Origin: Ascarosepion bandense
Taxonomy: Eukaryota; Mollusca; Cephalopoda; Sepiida; Sepiidae
Length of the DNA stretch: 64,000 nucleotides
Direction: 5' to 3'
Assembly (NCBI GenBank): GCA_037127315.1
Contig: JBBBDQ010001185.1
Span: 1,082,001 to 1,146,000 of the forward strand
Below the pieces are notes generated by a model. It saw only the letters and a program-made list of their open reading frames with translations. It was not told where the DNA came from and did no database searches. This document shows, one piece after another, positions 25,501 through 39,400 of this stretch (its first letter is position 1; each line of letters begins with the position of its first letter). The position numbers and the translations under genes were made by a program.

Positions 25501-25694
25501 AATTTTGTTATTATTTTTTTAAAAATTTTAAATCCTTCCTAACACATTCAAAATTTAATTCAAATTTCATTTTTTGTTTTCCGTCAGTGATTTACGCTAT
25601 GTTTACATAAGGTGACTATTAAGAAAATGGAGTCATTTGCATAAAATGATTTTGGGGCGAGTAAATTTTCCTTCGCTCTCGACTACTGGTCAAG

Positions 25695-25725
<31 letters not shown>

Positions 25726-28700
25726 CAAATCTCAAAGGCTGTGTGTGTGTGTGTACATGCATTTCTGAGTTTTATTTTAATAATTTACATGCTTAATCAA
25801 CAGTATTCTATGCTTTTTATGCTAATAAGATTTAATAACATGCTATTTATATTCTGTTTGAGTACCATATCATTTAGTATTTAATTTTGGTCTAAGCAAA
25901 ATATCTTTGCACCAAAAATCTTGTATATGTCACTTGGTGGATACTGATCCACATCAGCAGCAATACAAGCAACATGTATTTCCAGAGACTCATGTTAAAG
26001 TAGTAAATATTTGAATGCATACAAATTTTTTATTAGTAAATGTGCATGAAACTTTTTAAAAATGTCATTGTTTTTCTGAAAGTAAAATGATTATCTTTGC
26101 ATTTCAGGCTTTTGAATTTTTTGAAGAGTTGATGTCTAGCAGATTTCCATATTCATGTTATAAACAAGTATTTGTAGATGAATCCTTTATGGAATGTACA
26201 CCATATGCAACAATGACTATATTTAGGTAAGCAGATGTTATTTATTTAAAATAAAAGTTTTCTTATAAAAGCTAGACATTTTTTTCCATGTTACATTGGT
26301 AAAATATTTAACTGAATTTACTGACCTTTTGGAACATATAAAACAATGACTAAGAGAAACTGATAAAAATTTGAATACTGGTTAAAACATCCCCAAAGTA
26401 AAATGTATTGAAAAATTAATTCAATTTAAAAAAAAAAAAAAATTAACTGTATCTTTTGTTAAACAGTGTTAAACAGATTCTTTGAATGTTAGGATGCTTT
26501 GGTTCTCTTTAAAGTACACTTGAACTTCACATACTTCATAACAGTCTTCAAAAAGTCTTCTTTTTACTGGATTGTCATTTAATGTCCTGTCACATTCTAT
26601 TTAGTCTTACCTATGATTTGGATTTTAGCTTTGAGAAAAAGTCAGAACTTGTAGATTTAGGTGATGTGATTGTTTTAGCAAAATTCTCTGTACAAGATAT
26701 AAAGAATGGGCATGCATATTGTTATGATGAAGCAGCTAGTTACCATTTGGCCACAGCTGTGACAGTTTTCTTTCAATTCAAAGTCAAATTTTTTTTTTTT
26801 TTAATCATATCACCCCGAGCAAGGTGGTAACACCACTGACGTGCAGGGGGCTATGTAAGAGTGAAAAGATTGGAAAAGAGAAAGCCGGAAACCACATCTT
26901 AAACAGGGAACAAGGGATGAGCCTCTTCACCTGTTCAATAGATGAGGGTGGAGTGTGAACCGAGCGATAGTTTGTAGTGTGACACCTACATGAACAAGAA
27001 TAATCTCAGCATGTCTTTGATGTTGGTCTGATTTTGCCACTTTACATCTTTGGATATGGAAATTCAGGCAACTTTCATTAAATAGACTGGACTTTTGGTT
27101 TAGAGTCTACAACTCATCTCTGGTTATGAGGAAAGTTTGGTCATTGTTAGCACTTTCAAACAAGTCCTCTACATCTTGAGCATGACATTCCTTCTTTACT
27201 TGTGGCATAAGCTGTGAAACAAATTTTGTCATTGCTTATTTCATGTCAGTATGCTGCAGAATTTATGAAACAATGATCTATGAAATTTTAAAATCTTCTA
27301 GTTCTTAAATTGCCAATTACCAATTTTCTTTGATTGTAGCTGACACACATTCAACATTTTCAGATGTTCCACATGTTGGATGCTTTCCAGAGTCATTAAT
27401 CACTATTAACAGATTCCAAACCAAGTTCAAAATATCAACCACAAACTTTTTTATCTGGGCTTCACCCATTGAATCATTCCTGAAAATGTTCTTAATCACT
27501 CAAATAGTTTTTGTGGATGAATTTCCAAGGTTCATGGAAAAATTTATGTGTATTTGCTTATCTTCTAATTTAGTCAATAGGGTAGACAATACACAGTCAC
27601 TAAATGGGATATCACTGTTGACCATGGGATTTATGTTTATGCATATGCATTAAAGTACTTTTTCACTAATATTAGTTTGGTACAAAAGCTTTCTTCATGA
27701 CCTATAACTACATTTTAGATAAAATTTTGCATTCCACAATAAAAGAACCATTCTAGTTTTGATTCACTCAATTCCTTGAACAAATTTTTGTTGTCTTGAA
27801 TTTACTGGTAGACCATAAATATTTCTTGGAGCAAATGGAGAAATAATCTAAAGGTGACAGGTTTGGAGAATACACCGAGGACAGAAAAACTTTGCATCTA
27901 ATATTCAGTGCTCATTTGCCATCTGAGAATGAGCATTGTCATACAGCAACATCACTAATTAACTTCTTCACTTGGGAAAATGTCTTTACTTTAACATCCA
28001 AAATGCTGCAGTGACAATTTATCCAGAGTCAAATAAATTGTAATAAGTCTTAAACTGCACCAAAGAACTTCCTCACCCAACAGATACCATTTAGTTGGGA
28101 ATCTTGAAGGCTATCCTGGATATGATTTTCTTTATTTTAATGTCTTCTAAATCCATTTTTCATCACCATTGGTTTTCTTATTAAAAAAAAAAACTTTTTT
28201 TTCTGTATTGAACAACAGTGACAATTGTTTCAACACAGGCCAATGATTCTTGGTGTAAATTCGTGTGGAAACTGTTTTCCTGGTTTCTGAATGATTTTAC
28301 TGTTTATGATGATTGTTTTATGTACATTCTACTTACTTCCTCAATTTACAGAGGAAAAATTATATGCAACTACTAATCTATCTTGCAGCAGAATTAATAT
28401 TATTCACATAATATATATAAGAATATTTTAGAAGCTTATTGGAAGCCCTTTTGTGGTCAGTATTTTCGACCTAATTGAGTGGCTTCTATATGTCCACTGA
28501 ATGATTGGAGAGAGAGAGAGGCCTGTATGATATGCAAACTTAGCTTTACATTATATTAACTTTGTTCACTAGGCATTTCTCTAGAAAAATGTTACTGATA
28601 AATTCAGCATATTTCTGTCATTTACATTAGATTTTTACTCAAAATAAATTTTCATATGGCTAGTTAACTAAATTTAACTTCTTCATCTGGGCAAATGTCT

Positions 28701-30394
28701 TTAGGTTAACTAAATTTAGTTAAATTTAGTTAACCTCCTCGGGTTAACTCTCACAACAGACCTCAAGTGGAAAAAGGTTGGTTCTCTGTGCAGGGCCAGG
28801 AAGTTTTTCCTGTCTGAAACAATCCTGCACATATACAAATCTACCATCCGCCCGTGCATTAAATACTGATGCCATATCTGGTCGGGTGCTCTTGCTATCC
28901 ACCTAGGGGTCCTTGACAAAATCCAACAGAGAATCTGTAATGTGATCAATCCCTACTTAGCAGCTCGGATACAGTCACTTTCTCACCAGCACAATTTGGC
29001 TTCTACAAATACTTTCATGGCTTCTGCTCAGATGAACTTAGCCCACTGGTTCCTCCTATACATGAATTTGCTCAAGCCACAAGATTAGCAACTAGGTCCC
29101 ACCCTTTTACTGTGAAATCAATAAATTGTAAACGCAAATTCTGCTCCAGCAGCTTCTTCTCTTGCACTTCCCACCTGTTAAATTCCCTTTCATTTACTTG
29201 CTTTCCCAACAGCTACAATCTTCAAGAATTCAAATGTAAAGTCAATAGTTATCTACTCTCTCACCAACTTGCTTCCTCTCTCTCTCGTGCTTCTTTCTTC
29301 ATCCGCTCCACTCTCAGCAGTATTCTCATCCTTCCCTTACCCACTTCCTGACACCTCCTGTAACCTGTCACTCTTTCTCATAACTTACCTCCGTTACGTG
29401 TTAAGTGTAACAAAAGAAAAAAATGATTGGCCAAAACTCACATACAAGTATTTAATTTACAATAAACACAAAATGATATATACAAAATTTACAATTTTTT
29501 GCATTCAAAACAGAAACATAGAGTTTACTACTGGCAGGCGAAGTGTTGCAAAGAGGAAGAAAGGGTCAGTATCTTTACCCAGTTAAGTTAGTGAAGTAGT
29601 TTAAGCGCCATACTTTTGGAATTTCTTAAATGTATATATAAAAAATAATTTCCAGTATGATCAATGAAAAGGTTAAAAAATCTATTTACTCTTTTAGTTC
29701 CATGAGGTTCTTTTTTCAGGTTTTAGTTGGTTGGCAACTTTTCTTAGAGATTCTTTCGACTGGATGCACAGATCCACGAATTGGGCCGGAGTTGATAATG
29801 TCAGCAAATCCTGTTAACAACTAACTACTCCCTTCCCAAGACCTATTTTTATAGGGGCTGACACCTAATTTGCATATTTCTAGAACATTTTGAATTCTCT
29901 CAATTTTACTCAAATTTTCTCGAACGTTCTAGCATCTTCCAAATGTTCTATTTCTAATTTCCTTATTTTTACAACTACTTCAGGAATTAAAACTTCTTTG
30001 TAATAACAAGTAGGACTCAATAGAATCTCTTACTATAACTTTTAGACATTATTAATATTAATTTTTATATATAAATGCATCCTCGTAACACCTATGTAAT
30101 CCCCTGCTCAACAGTGGCAGTAAAATGTCTTGCTTGGGGTGACACGATTATATACAAAAAAAAAAAAAAAAAATTGAGCCCATATTTATTAAAATTTGTT
30201 AAAATTCCCCATAATGGAATTGAATTAATGTATTTACTTGTGTAGAACTGCTTATCTCTGTATTGCCTTTTAAGGATACCAAGGGAATCAAACCTCTCTT
30301 GTCTCATATATAAATCTGTAAACAACAACACTAGAACAATATTATTTGTAATAAAATCTTTCTTTCAAAGCCTATAGAAGCATAAATTAACTAA

Positions 30395-30434
<40 letters not shown>

Positions 30435-33400
30435 GTAATTCTTCTTGTTCCAAGACTGAAAACATTACATTGTAAAATATTTGAGGCATCATACTGATGA
30501 GGACAATATTCGGAATGTATATACAGGGTGTGAGGGGTAAATTGTCACCATTTTTATGTTTTTAATTTTGTGTATGTGTGTTGTTTAAGATTTTATCAAG
30601 TGCACAGTATAGTAGGGTAATTGGGCACCATCTTTGAGAAGAAAAGTAGCATGATGCAAATCAATGCACCATAACTTTGGAAATGGCATGCTGTACTGCT
30701 TGGCAGAAACTCCAATACAAACACTTCAGAATGTTTGGGTGTCAATCTGAGGAGTGTAGAGGATTCAGAAAGAGTTGGATGAGTGTAATGGTGATTACGA
30801 AAGTACAGCAGCTCATAAAACTCACCCTGATCATTTTGAGAAGAAAAAAAAACTTACAAATTTATTGGTGAGGGCCTCAACACAGAGACCTACATCAAGA
30901 TTGTGGCTGCTAGAAGAGCCTATGTCTGACAACAAGACTCTGCACTATGTCAAAAAAGCAGAAGAGCCCAATCATAGATATCAGACAATTTCTGTGACGA
31001 TATCACTCCTTACATCTGGCCATCTAACTCCCCAGACCGCACCCCCCACTTGATTATTACAAGTTGCAGTTGAGCAAGAGACACTCAAAACTCCTTGTAA
31101 CACTAAAGATGAACTGAAGGCAAGGATTATGGCAGCATTCCCCATCTTCAACAAGGAGACTATCCAGAAGAATTACAGGAGATTCCGAAGTCATCTGGAG
31201 GCTGTGGTTGAAGCCACTTTTTTTTTTTTAATAAATTTTCTCTTAAATATTTCACGATATTTTTGTAAATATATCTGTTAAAATGAGATGTCAGTATTTT
31301 CATATATGCATTTAGACGACAATTTATCCATCGCTCCCTATAGTTTAACTAATCATATTGATTCCATTGGTACTAAGTAATTAGAAGTGGATTCCGTCTT
31401 TTCTTTCTTTCTTTTTTTTTTTGTCTATTATAATAGCAATACATTTGAGTAAATCTCAATTGTGAAAATTTTTTTTTATGGATTTTATGATTTAATCTGT
31501 AATTATCTCTATTACTTTATTTAACTATTATGAGCTAATCTGTGCTTTAGATTTAAGCTACATATCTTGCAAAATTATTTACGCTATTTAGGCTACACTA
31601 GGCTACTTATCTTACAAAATTATTTACATGGAATGTCAAGACGCTAAACAACTGCAGACAACTAGAGAATGTCAAACAGGAGATGAACAGACTGAACATC
31701 AATATTCTGGGAATATGCAAAACCAGATGGTCAAATAATGGAGACTTCAGCAGCGACAACCATAGGATAATATACGCAGGAGGCAAAAATAATGAAAAAG
31801 GAGTCGGCTTAATACTGGACAAAGAAATGAAGAAATGTGTTTTGGTTCTCTGAAAGAGTTCTCCTGATCAAACTGAAAGGGAGACTGTTTAACATAGCAA
31901 CTGTAGTCATCTATGCACAAACAACACAAAGCTCTAAGGAAGAAATAGAATCTTTTTACTCCACTCTAGACAATGCCAAGGTTTAATGTAAAAGCCAAGA
32001 AATCAGAATCATCATGGGAGATTTGAATGCCAAAGTAGGCAAGGAGAGGGAAGGTATGACAACTGGCAACTTTGGTTTAGGAATCTGCAATGAACGAGGA
32101 GAAAAATGGGTCCAATGGTGCACAGCAAATGACCAGGTAATAACTAACACTTGGTTTCAAGAACATTCACAACGTCTATGAACATGGAGAAGCCCAGGAG
32201 GTGACATGAAAAAAACCAGATAGACTACATAACCATAAACAGGAGATTCAGAAATGCAGTGGTTCAAAGCAAAGCCTATCCAGGTGCTGACTGTGGAAGC
32301 GACCACATCCCAGTCATCTGCAAACTAAAGGTGAAACTACAGAGATTGAAGAAGCCTAGTGCAGCACCAAAACTGAATTACAACACACTTGTGAATGACC
32401 TCAACCTACAGAAAGAATGTACTAACAGCGTGAAAATCAAATATGAAGATCAAATTGGAAAAGGACACTTGAAATGGGACTCGCTAAAGGAAGCAATAGT
32501 GACATCAGCAAACAACATTGCCACAAAGGAAATAAGGCGCAGAAGAAAAAATGAGCGGATGACTGAAGAGATTCTTAACTTGATGCAAAGGAGGCAGAAA
32601 ATGATATCAAGACATGGAATCAAGTACAGGGAACTACACAAGGAAACAAGGAGAAAATGCAGACAGGCTAAAGAGGAATGGCTCAATGACAAATGTGCAG
32701 AAGTAGAGAGATTGAGCAGAAATAATAAAGCAGACATGCATAAAGAAATAAAAGAACTGACAGGACAAAAAACCTGCTCTTCAACAGGATGTATAAAATC
32801 CAAGGATGGAACAATCATATTGGAAAAAGAGGAAATACTCCAACAATAGGAAGAATATATAAAAGATCTTTTCCACAACAAGAGAGAGCAACCAATAATA
32901 CACAAAGATGAGGACGGACCGGAAATATTGAAGTCTAAAGTAGAATCTGCAATAGCCAAACTGAATAGAAACAAAGCAGCTGGACCAGACAGCATTATAA
33001 TAGAGCTGCTAATAGCCCTGGAAGAATTTGGTATAGAGAAAATTACAGAAATAATACATGTAATTTATAATACTGGTGTAATATCAGATGATCTCAGCAA
33101 GTCAATTTTCATAGCACTGCCTAAGAAGCCAGGAGCAAATGAGTGTGAACTCCACAGAACCATCAATTTAATGAGCCATATAACAAAACCAATCGTCCAA
33201 ATCTTGATGAATAGAGCGAGAAGCAGAATCAGGCTAGAGATAGGACAAGAACAGTGTGGTTTCGTCAAAGACACTGGAACAAGAAACACCATATTTATAA
33301 TTAGGACAACTTGTACAGAAAGAATATTTTGAGGACTCTAGAAGTTTTGCCTGGATTCATCATCGGAGGCCACAATTTAAACAATCTAAGGTATGTATAT

Positions 33401-36400
33401 GATACAGTACTAATAGCAGACACAGAAAGGAAACTACAAAACCTTCTACAGAAGGTAGCTGAAGAGAGTGACAAGAAAAGACTACAAATAAACTGCAAGA
33501 AAACTGAATGCATAGTCATCAGTAAAAAGGGCAGCCCTATATACCAAATACAAGTCAGGGATACTAAAATCAAGCAGGTACAGAAGTTCAAATATCTGGG
33601 AAGTGTTCTAACAGAAGACAGAAAGTGCAAAACAGAGATCCGAAGGTGAATTGGCATGGCAAAGGAAGCATTCCAGAAGTTAAGTAAAGTTTTAAGAAAC
33701 CGAACAATTTCACTAGAAACAAAGAAGAGAGTACTGGATTGCTATGTGATGTCAGTTCTTCAATATGGCAGTGAATGCTTGACATTATCATCAAAGATGA
33801 AGGAGAGACTTGAAGCAACTGAAATGTAGTTCTGCAGAAGGATGGTGCGGATATCAAGGTCGAGCATGTGAGCAATGATGAGGTTTTAGAAATGATGGAA
33901 ACGAAAAGGAAATTAATACTGAGCATCAGGAAGGGACTGCTGAAGTTCCTGGGACATGCAATGATGAAAGAGGGCTTGGAGAACCTGTTACTAACAGGCC
34001 AGATAGAGGGGAAAAAGAGACAGGGGAAAGCAACAGATAACATATTTGAAGGACCTAATCAGGTGTATGATGGAACAAGGATTGCGTGGTGTAACAGGAG
34101 AAGGTGTGCTAAGAGCCACCAGGGATAGGGAGACGTGGAAAGCCATGATTGCCATGAAGGGATAAAGCACATAAAAGAAAAGGAAGACTACATACCTTGC
34201 AAAATTACGCTATTTACATTGTTCAAACTGTTGTCCTCATCTTTGTTGCCATATTCACGTCCAGCCATTGTATGCTTTAACTTCCTTCAGGTGTCTGGAA
34301 TTTCAAACTGAACCCTTTATTTCATTCACCAGGGCAGATTGTTTTATTTTCATGAGTCATGCCATTTGCAGATGTCTCAGGGACTCAACTCTTTGTTTTT
34401 TGTTCACTTTTGCTTTAGCCAGGTATTGAACTCACAACTCTTTAAGTCCTTGGATCCCACCAACACTTTTATCCACTGAGCCATGCGTCCTTAAGGAATT
34501 GTAGGAATTATATGATGGTGAGCCTGGCTGTGGTGAGTTTAACAAAGATACCCACAGTAAAGTCATTATTCATAGTCCAGGGACAGGCTGGACTCAGACT
34601 CATCCCTAGGAGAACATACCAGAATACCTGTAGATAACCTGAAGAAGATGCTGACTTTCTGTAAACAAAGCAAGCACTTCAGAATTAAATCAGACATATA
34701 TCAGTAGGATAAAGGCTTAGCAATGAGCTTGCCCTTATCACCAGAAATGGCTCACTCACACATGCAATACTTCAAAGAGATGGCATTAAAATCAACATCA
34801 ATAATGCCAACAATATAGCTGAGATACATAGACGACACTGCATACTCTGACCACTCTAGGAAGAGGTCCAGCTACTGTTGAATTATGTGAACTTAGATAC
34901 AGTTCACAATGGAGAAAGAAGACAACAAACTAGCATTCCTGAATGTATCAATATCTCGAACAGAATGTGGTTCAAGACATCTGTATATCATAGGCCATCA
35001 TTCACCCGACAACACCTCAACTTAAACTCCCACCACCCATACAATTTAAAGAAAGGGATTGTCCGCTACTTACAACATTGAGCAAAAGGCATAATTGGAG
35101 ACCCACAGATATGTGAACAAGAAATGGTCAGTATACAAAATAACAACCATCTGCAGCTCCAACAAACTGGGATAGAAGGGTGCAAGAGGATAACAATGCT
35201 CAGAAAACAGTTTCAGTCTGCCTACTGTATGTGAAGGGATTATTGGAAATAATACAAAAAAATCTGTGGTCAATATAACATCATGAATATTGAACCACTT
35301 TTGATGACCTTCAAAAGTGGTTCAACATTTCACAGATGCTTCTTCTGAGTAATAACTCCCATAGAGGAAAACATGACTAAAGACTCTGTAAATGGGATGC
35401 CATGCAGTTGCAGTAAGAAATATGAAGGAAAAACAAGCCACTTAAACTTAAGATAAAGCTGCAAGAACACAGCGAGGCCATAATAAGAGGGGAAATAGAA
35501 AACTCAGGCATAGTTGACCATATATGGAGGGAAAAGAGATCACTTCCCTCTGTGGGATGATGTTGAAATAATAGCGAGCACCATTGGAAAATATGAAAAT
35601 GTAAGAAATCAGTATCAAACAGTTAAGAAATTTTTGTGGCGTAGCATATGCTAGGTCACAAAAATCTAAGTCAGCCAAGCATAGAAATGAATACAATATG
35701 GGAGCCAGTAATACGGAATGTTAGAGAAAAACAATTACAAACATGAATTGTAATGTGAGCTCAGGTAAAAAAAAATTGTTTCTTAGACATTGTCATAAAT
35801 ATTTGTACAATGATGGCTAATAATGGATAGGTGTTAGTTGGATCCAGGGACTTGACCAAAAGAGTTGTGAGTTCAATATGTTCTTTTACTCATCACATGT
35901 AATTTATTTCTTTTTTTTTTTTTTTTTTTTTTTTTTAATTGCAGTACTTCACTTCTCCATTCCAGTCGCATAATTGATCAGACTCTTATTTCTCGGTGTT
36001 TTATGGCTTCAGCTGTTGCTCAGCAATTCTTTGGAAATTTCATTGCCATGAATTCCTGGTAAGATTTATTTCTATTTCCTAAGAAAACTAAAATTCTTTA
36101 AGTCTGAACAGATTATGATTGTTGTTGATGATGATGATGATTGCTTCATACACAGAATCAGTTTTGGTCATAAAAATAAGTCCTTTTTATTTTTGATTAC
36201 CCCGTGAGAAGATAATCAGGGAAAAGAATAGTGCAAGGATAATACTTAACACTGAAAATATATTAATGGGGATTTATTATACCACAGTGCAATAAACCAA
36301 TAGACAATACAAGGACACCAACGAATCATAACAGGTATAACAATCAGGTAGACAATGTCTCTGCCTAGGACGTATGCGTCCATCTAGTGAAGAATGCTTC

Positions 36401-39400
36401 TGTCTAGTGACATGTGCTTCTGTCTAGTGATGTATCCTCTCATCTAATGACGCTGACTCTATAGTTCACTCTAGTCACAGTCTTTTATAGATTGGACTAT
36501 ATCCATTCCGGGATAGGACAGGATATTCCTCTACAACAATTTTACAGTCAGAAGAGAAAATAACAAGTAACTGTTCCTTTTTCAAGTGTTTGACAGGTTT
36601 TTATTGATAAGTGCCTGTCTTAACTTTTTATAGACAATTATTTATTCTTGCTGATGGATGGATATCTATGCCCCCATAAACTCACAAGTTAAAAGCTACG
36701 TCTACATTCACAAATTAAAGGTTCAAAGGAATGAGATGTGATTATTCAATGTCTTTTGATAAAGCTGAAACATGTTGGATTTATAAATGTTTCCTATTTG
36801 TTTTTCATCCTATCATTATATTGGATTCCAATCCATATTTGATATAATATTTTATCTCAATTCATATACAGGGTACAATAAGTAAATAGTTGCCATTTTA
36901 TTTTAATTTCACACATGTGCATTATTTGTTTTTTATTTTTTCAACTGCACAGTATAGTACGATCAATTGGGTGCTGTCTGTGAGACAAAGAGCAACATGA
37001 TGCAATTCATTCTGCCAGAAATTTGGAAACAGCAAGCTGTACTGCTTGGCATTCACACTAGCTGATCTAATACAAACATTTCAGAGTGTTTGGGTGTCAC
37101 TCTAAGGAGAATGCAGAAAGATTTAGATGAATCTAATGATGATTATAAAGGCACAGCATCTTGGAAAACTCACAATGTTCATTCTGAGAAGAAAATAGTT
37201 TTGAATTTGTTGGTGAGGGCCTCAGACTCAAAACAGAGGTCTACATTTAGTCCCATGATGAAGTAGTGCCCTCTTGGTCAATAGGTTGGCTGCTGGTCAA
37301 CCCTGTGTTTGGCAACAGGACTCTGAATCGTGCCACACAAGCAGGAGAACCCAGTCATGGCAGTCAGACAATTTCTGTAACCAAATTACCCCTTACATCT
37401 GGCCACTTAACTCCCCAAGCTATTATGTATAAGTTGCAGTTGCGCGAGATACTGAACTGGAGGCAAGGATTATGGTAGCATTCACTAATTTAAACAAGGA
37501 GACCATCCAGGAGAGTTGCAGGAGATTATAAAGTCGTTTGGAGGTTGTGGTTAAAACCAGTGGCAATTTTATTGAATAAATTATACTCTTTAGTATTTAA
37601 AGATATTTTTGTCTCATTTTGGTAAAGATATCTATTAAAATGAGATTAAATTATAATTCTATGTATATCAAAGATCAACAAATAGTTCAAAAGTATCTCA
37701 TAGAATACCCAGTGGTAAAGTGGAGTTTAATTTGGTCTCTTGTAGGTTTAATGGTGTTATATATCTAAACAGAGTAAATATATGTACTGTGGGCGTAAAA
37801 ATACGTATGGTTGCAAAACAGATTCAGACAACTCAAGAATGAAGAATAAGGACAATTTTTGATGTGAGAAATATACACATAAAATATTTATTTCTCTCTT
37901 TTTTTGAATAAACGAAGGCAGTAATAAAGTGGAAGAAGACGAAGGCAGGTCAAAAGGTTCATACAAGGAATTATAGTAATATATACAAACAGAACGATTC
38001 ACTTAACTAGGGTTTGAAGTCTGGTTATGGAGCATCAAAGGTCTGATAATAGTAGCGGCACGATTTCCCCTTAGCGGGTGAGAATTGTCATTTCTTCGCC
38101 TTTTTTATATCTTCAGAGTGGCTCAAATGAGCAGTCACTTTTGTCTCACGGGAGAGTTTGCGATTTGCCGTCAAATTGATTCAGCGTTCACGCCTCAGTA
38201 ATCAAATAGACGGAACAATTCGTGGATCCTCCTGCACGGTGACATATTTTGTCATTTCGAGTCTGGAACTCCTAAAGATCACTTCCGTTTATCAAAGCAG
38301 ATCTTTGTTAGAGAACATAACTGCTCCCCTAGATCCTACCCTGATTTGATGTTGTTGTGTGTTTTTTGTTTTTTTTTTTCTTGAGGATGTATATGCAGAG
38401 GTTTCATGTGTTGGTGTTATGCAATGGCATGTTTAGTTCATGACGAAATCTTTCAAGCATGCTGGGAGTTGGCCGGCCACTTGTCCTCCGTTTCGTTGTA
38501 TTTTGGGTGGTGTTGCCGGAACTGTAGTCACCTGTGATGGAATGCTCCCCTGATGAAAGTGTAGGAGGCGATAGGGGTGGTGGTGGTCACATGTATTGCA
38601 GGTGATTCAGTCGTGGTATGAGCCAACGTATATGTGCCCAATGGACCCAATCGGTTTCGCCATTTTTATTTCTGAAATGGAGTACCATGTCGTTTGTTTT
38701 GGTGACTTCAAAGTCACCTACCCAAGGCAGGTGTTACAAGTGGACTATTGTTGACTGAGGTCGGTGGAGTAGTACCTTCTCCCCAACCTGTATCGGGTCC
38801 TTGAAAGTGAATCGGTTCAGTTTGGTCTCCATTTTGTGATCAGCTTCATTGTTTGCCAGGGCAACTCTTTGGTGCATCTGTCGGAACAGGGCGTTTATCT
38901 GCATTCCGTAAGCACCGGGGTTGTCGTTGGCAATATCTCGGTGTGGCATTTTTGGTAGTCCAATATGTGGTCGACGACCAGTGATTACATAGTATTGGGA
39001 TGAGCTGGTGGAGCAGTTGGCTGTGGCATTCATAGAGGAGACCACAGATTCAAGGATGTCGGTCCATTCGCAGATGATGTATAGGGCATTTTTTAGTGTC
39101 TGGTGTTGTCGTTCAATGTTTCCCGAACTTTGTGGTCACCATGGACAATGAAGTTCTCAAGTGATGTTAGGTTGGCAAAAATCTTTGTAGACCTCTCCGG
39201 TGAAGTGGGTGCCTCGGTCGGAAGATACAATGTGGAGAATCTCCTGGTAACAAAGAAAGAACTGGTAGAGCCCGCAGGCAGCATCAATTGTGCAGTCCCT
39301 AGCACATGGTATGGCTATGAGGTGTCGGCTGAAGCTGTCTAAGATTGTAAAGATATATCGCTTGCCTTTTGAGAGGGGCATTGAGATAAAATCAATGTAG

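Noticed and set aside
32259..32849. 196-codon open frame as a host gene
   Set aside because: It is the endonuclease-to-reverse-transcriptase linker of the RTE-like LINE relic.
32450..32995. 181-codon minus-strand open frame
   Set aside because: Shadow of the plus-strand LINE frames; no homology of its own.
36371..36450. CRISPR-like array
   Set aside because: It is a continuous tandem repeat without spacers in a eukaryotic intron.
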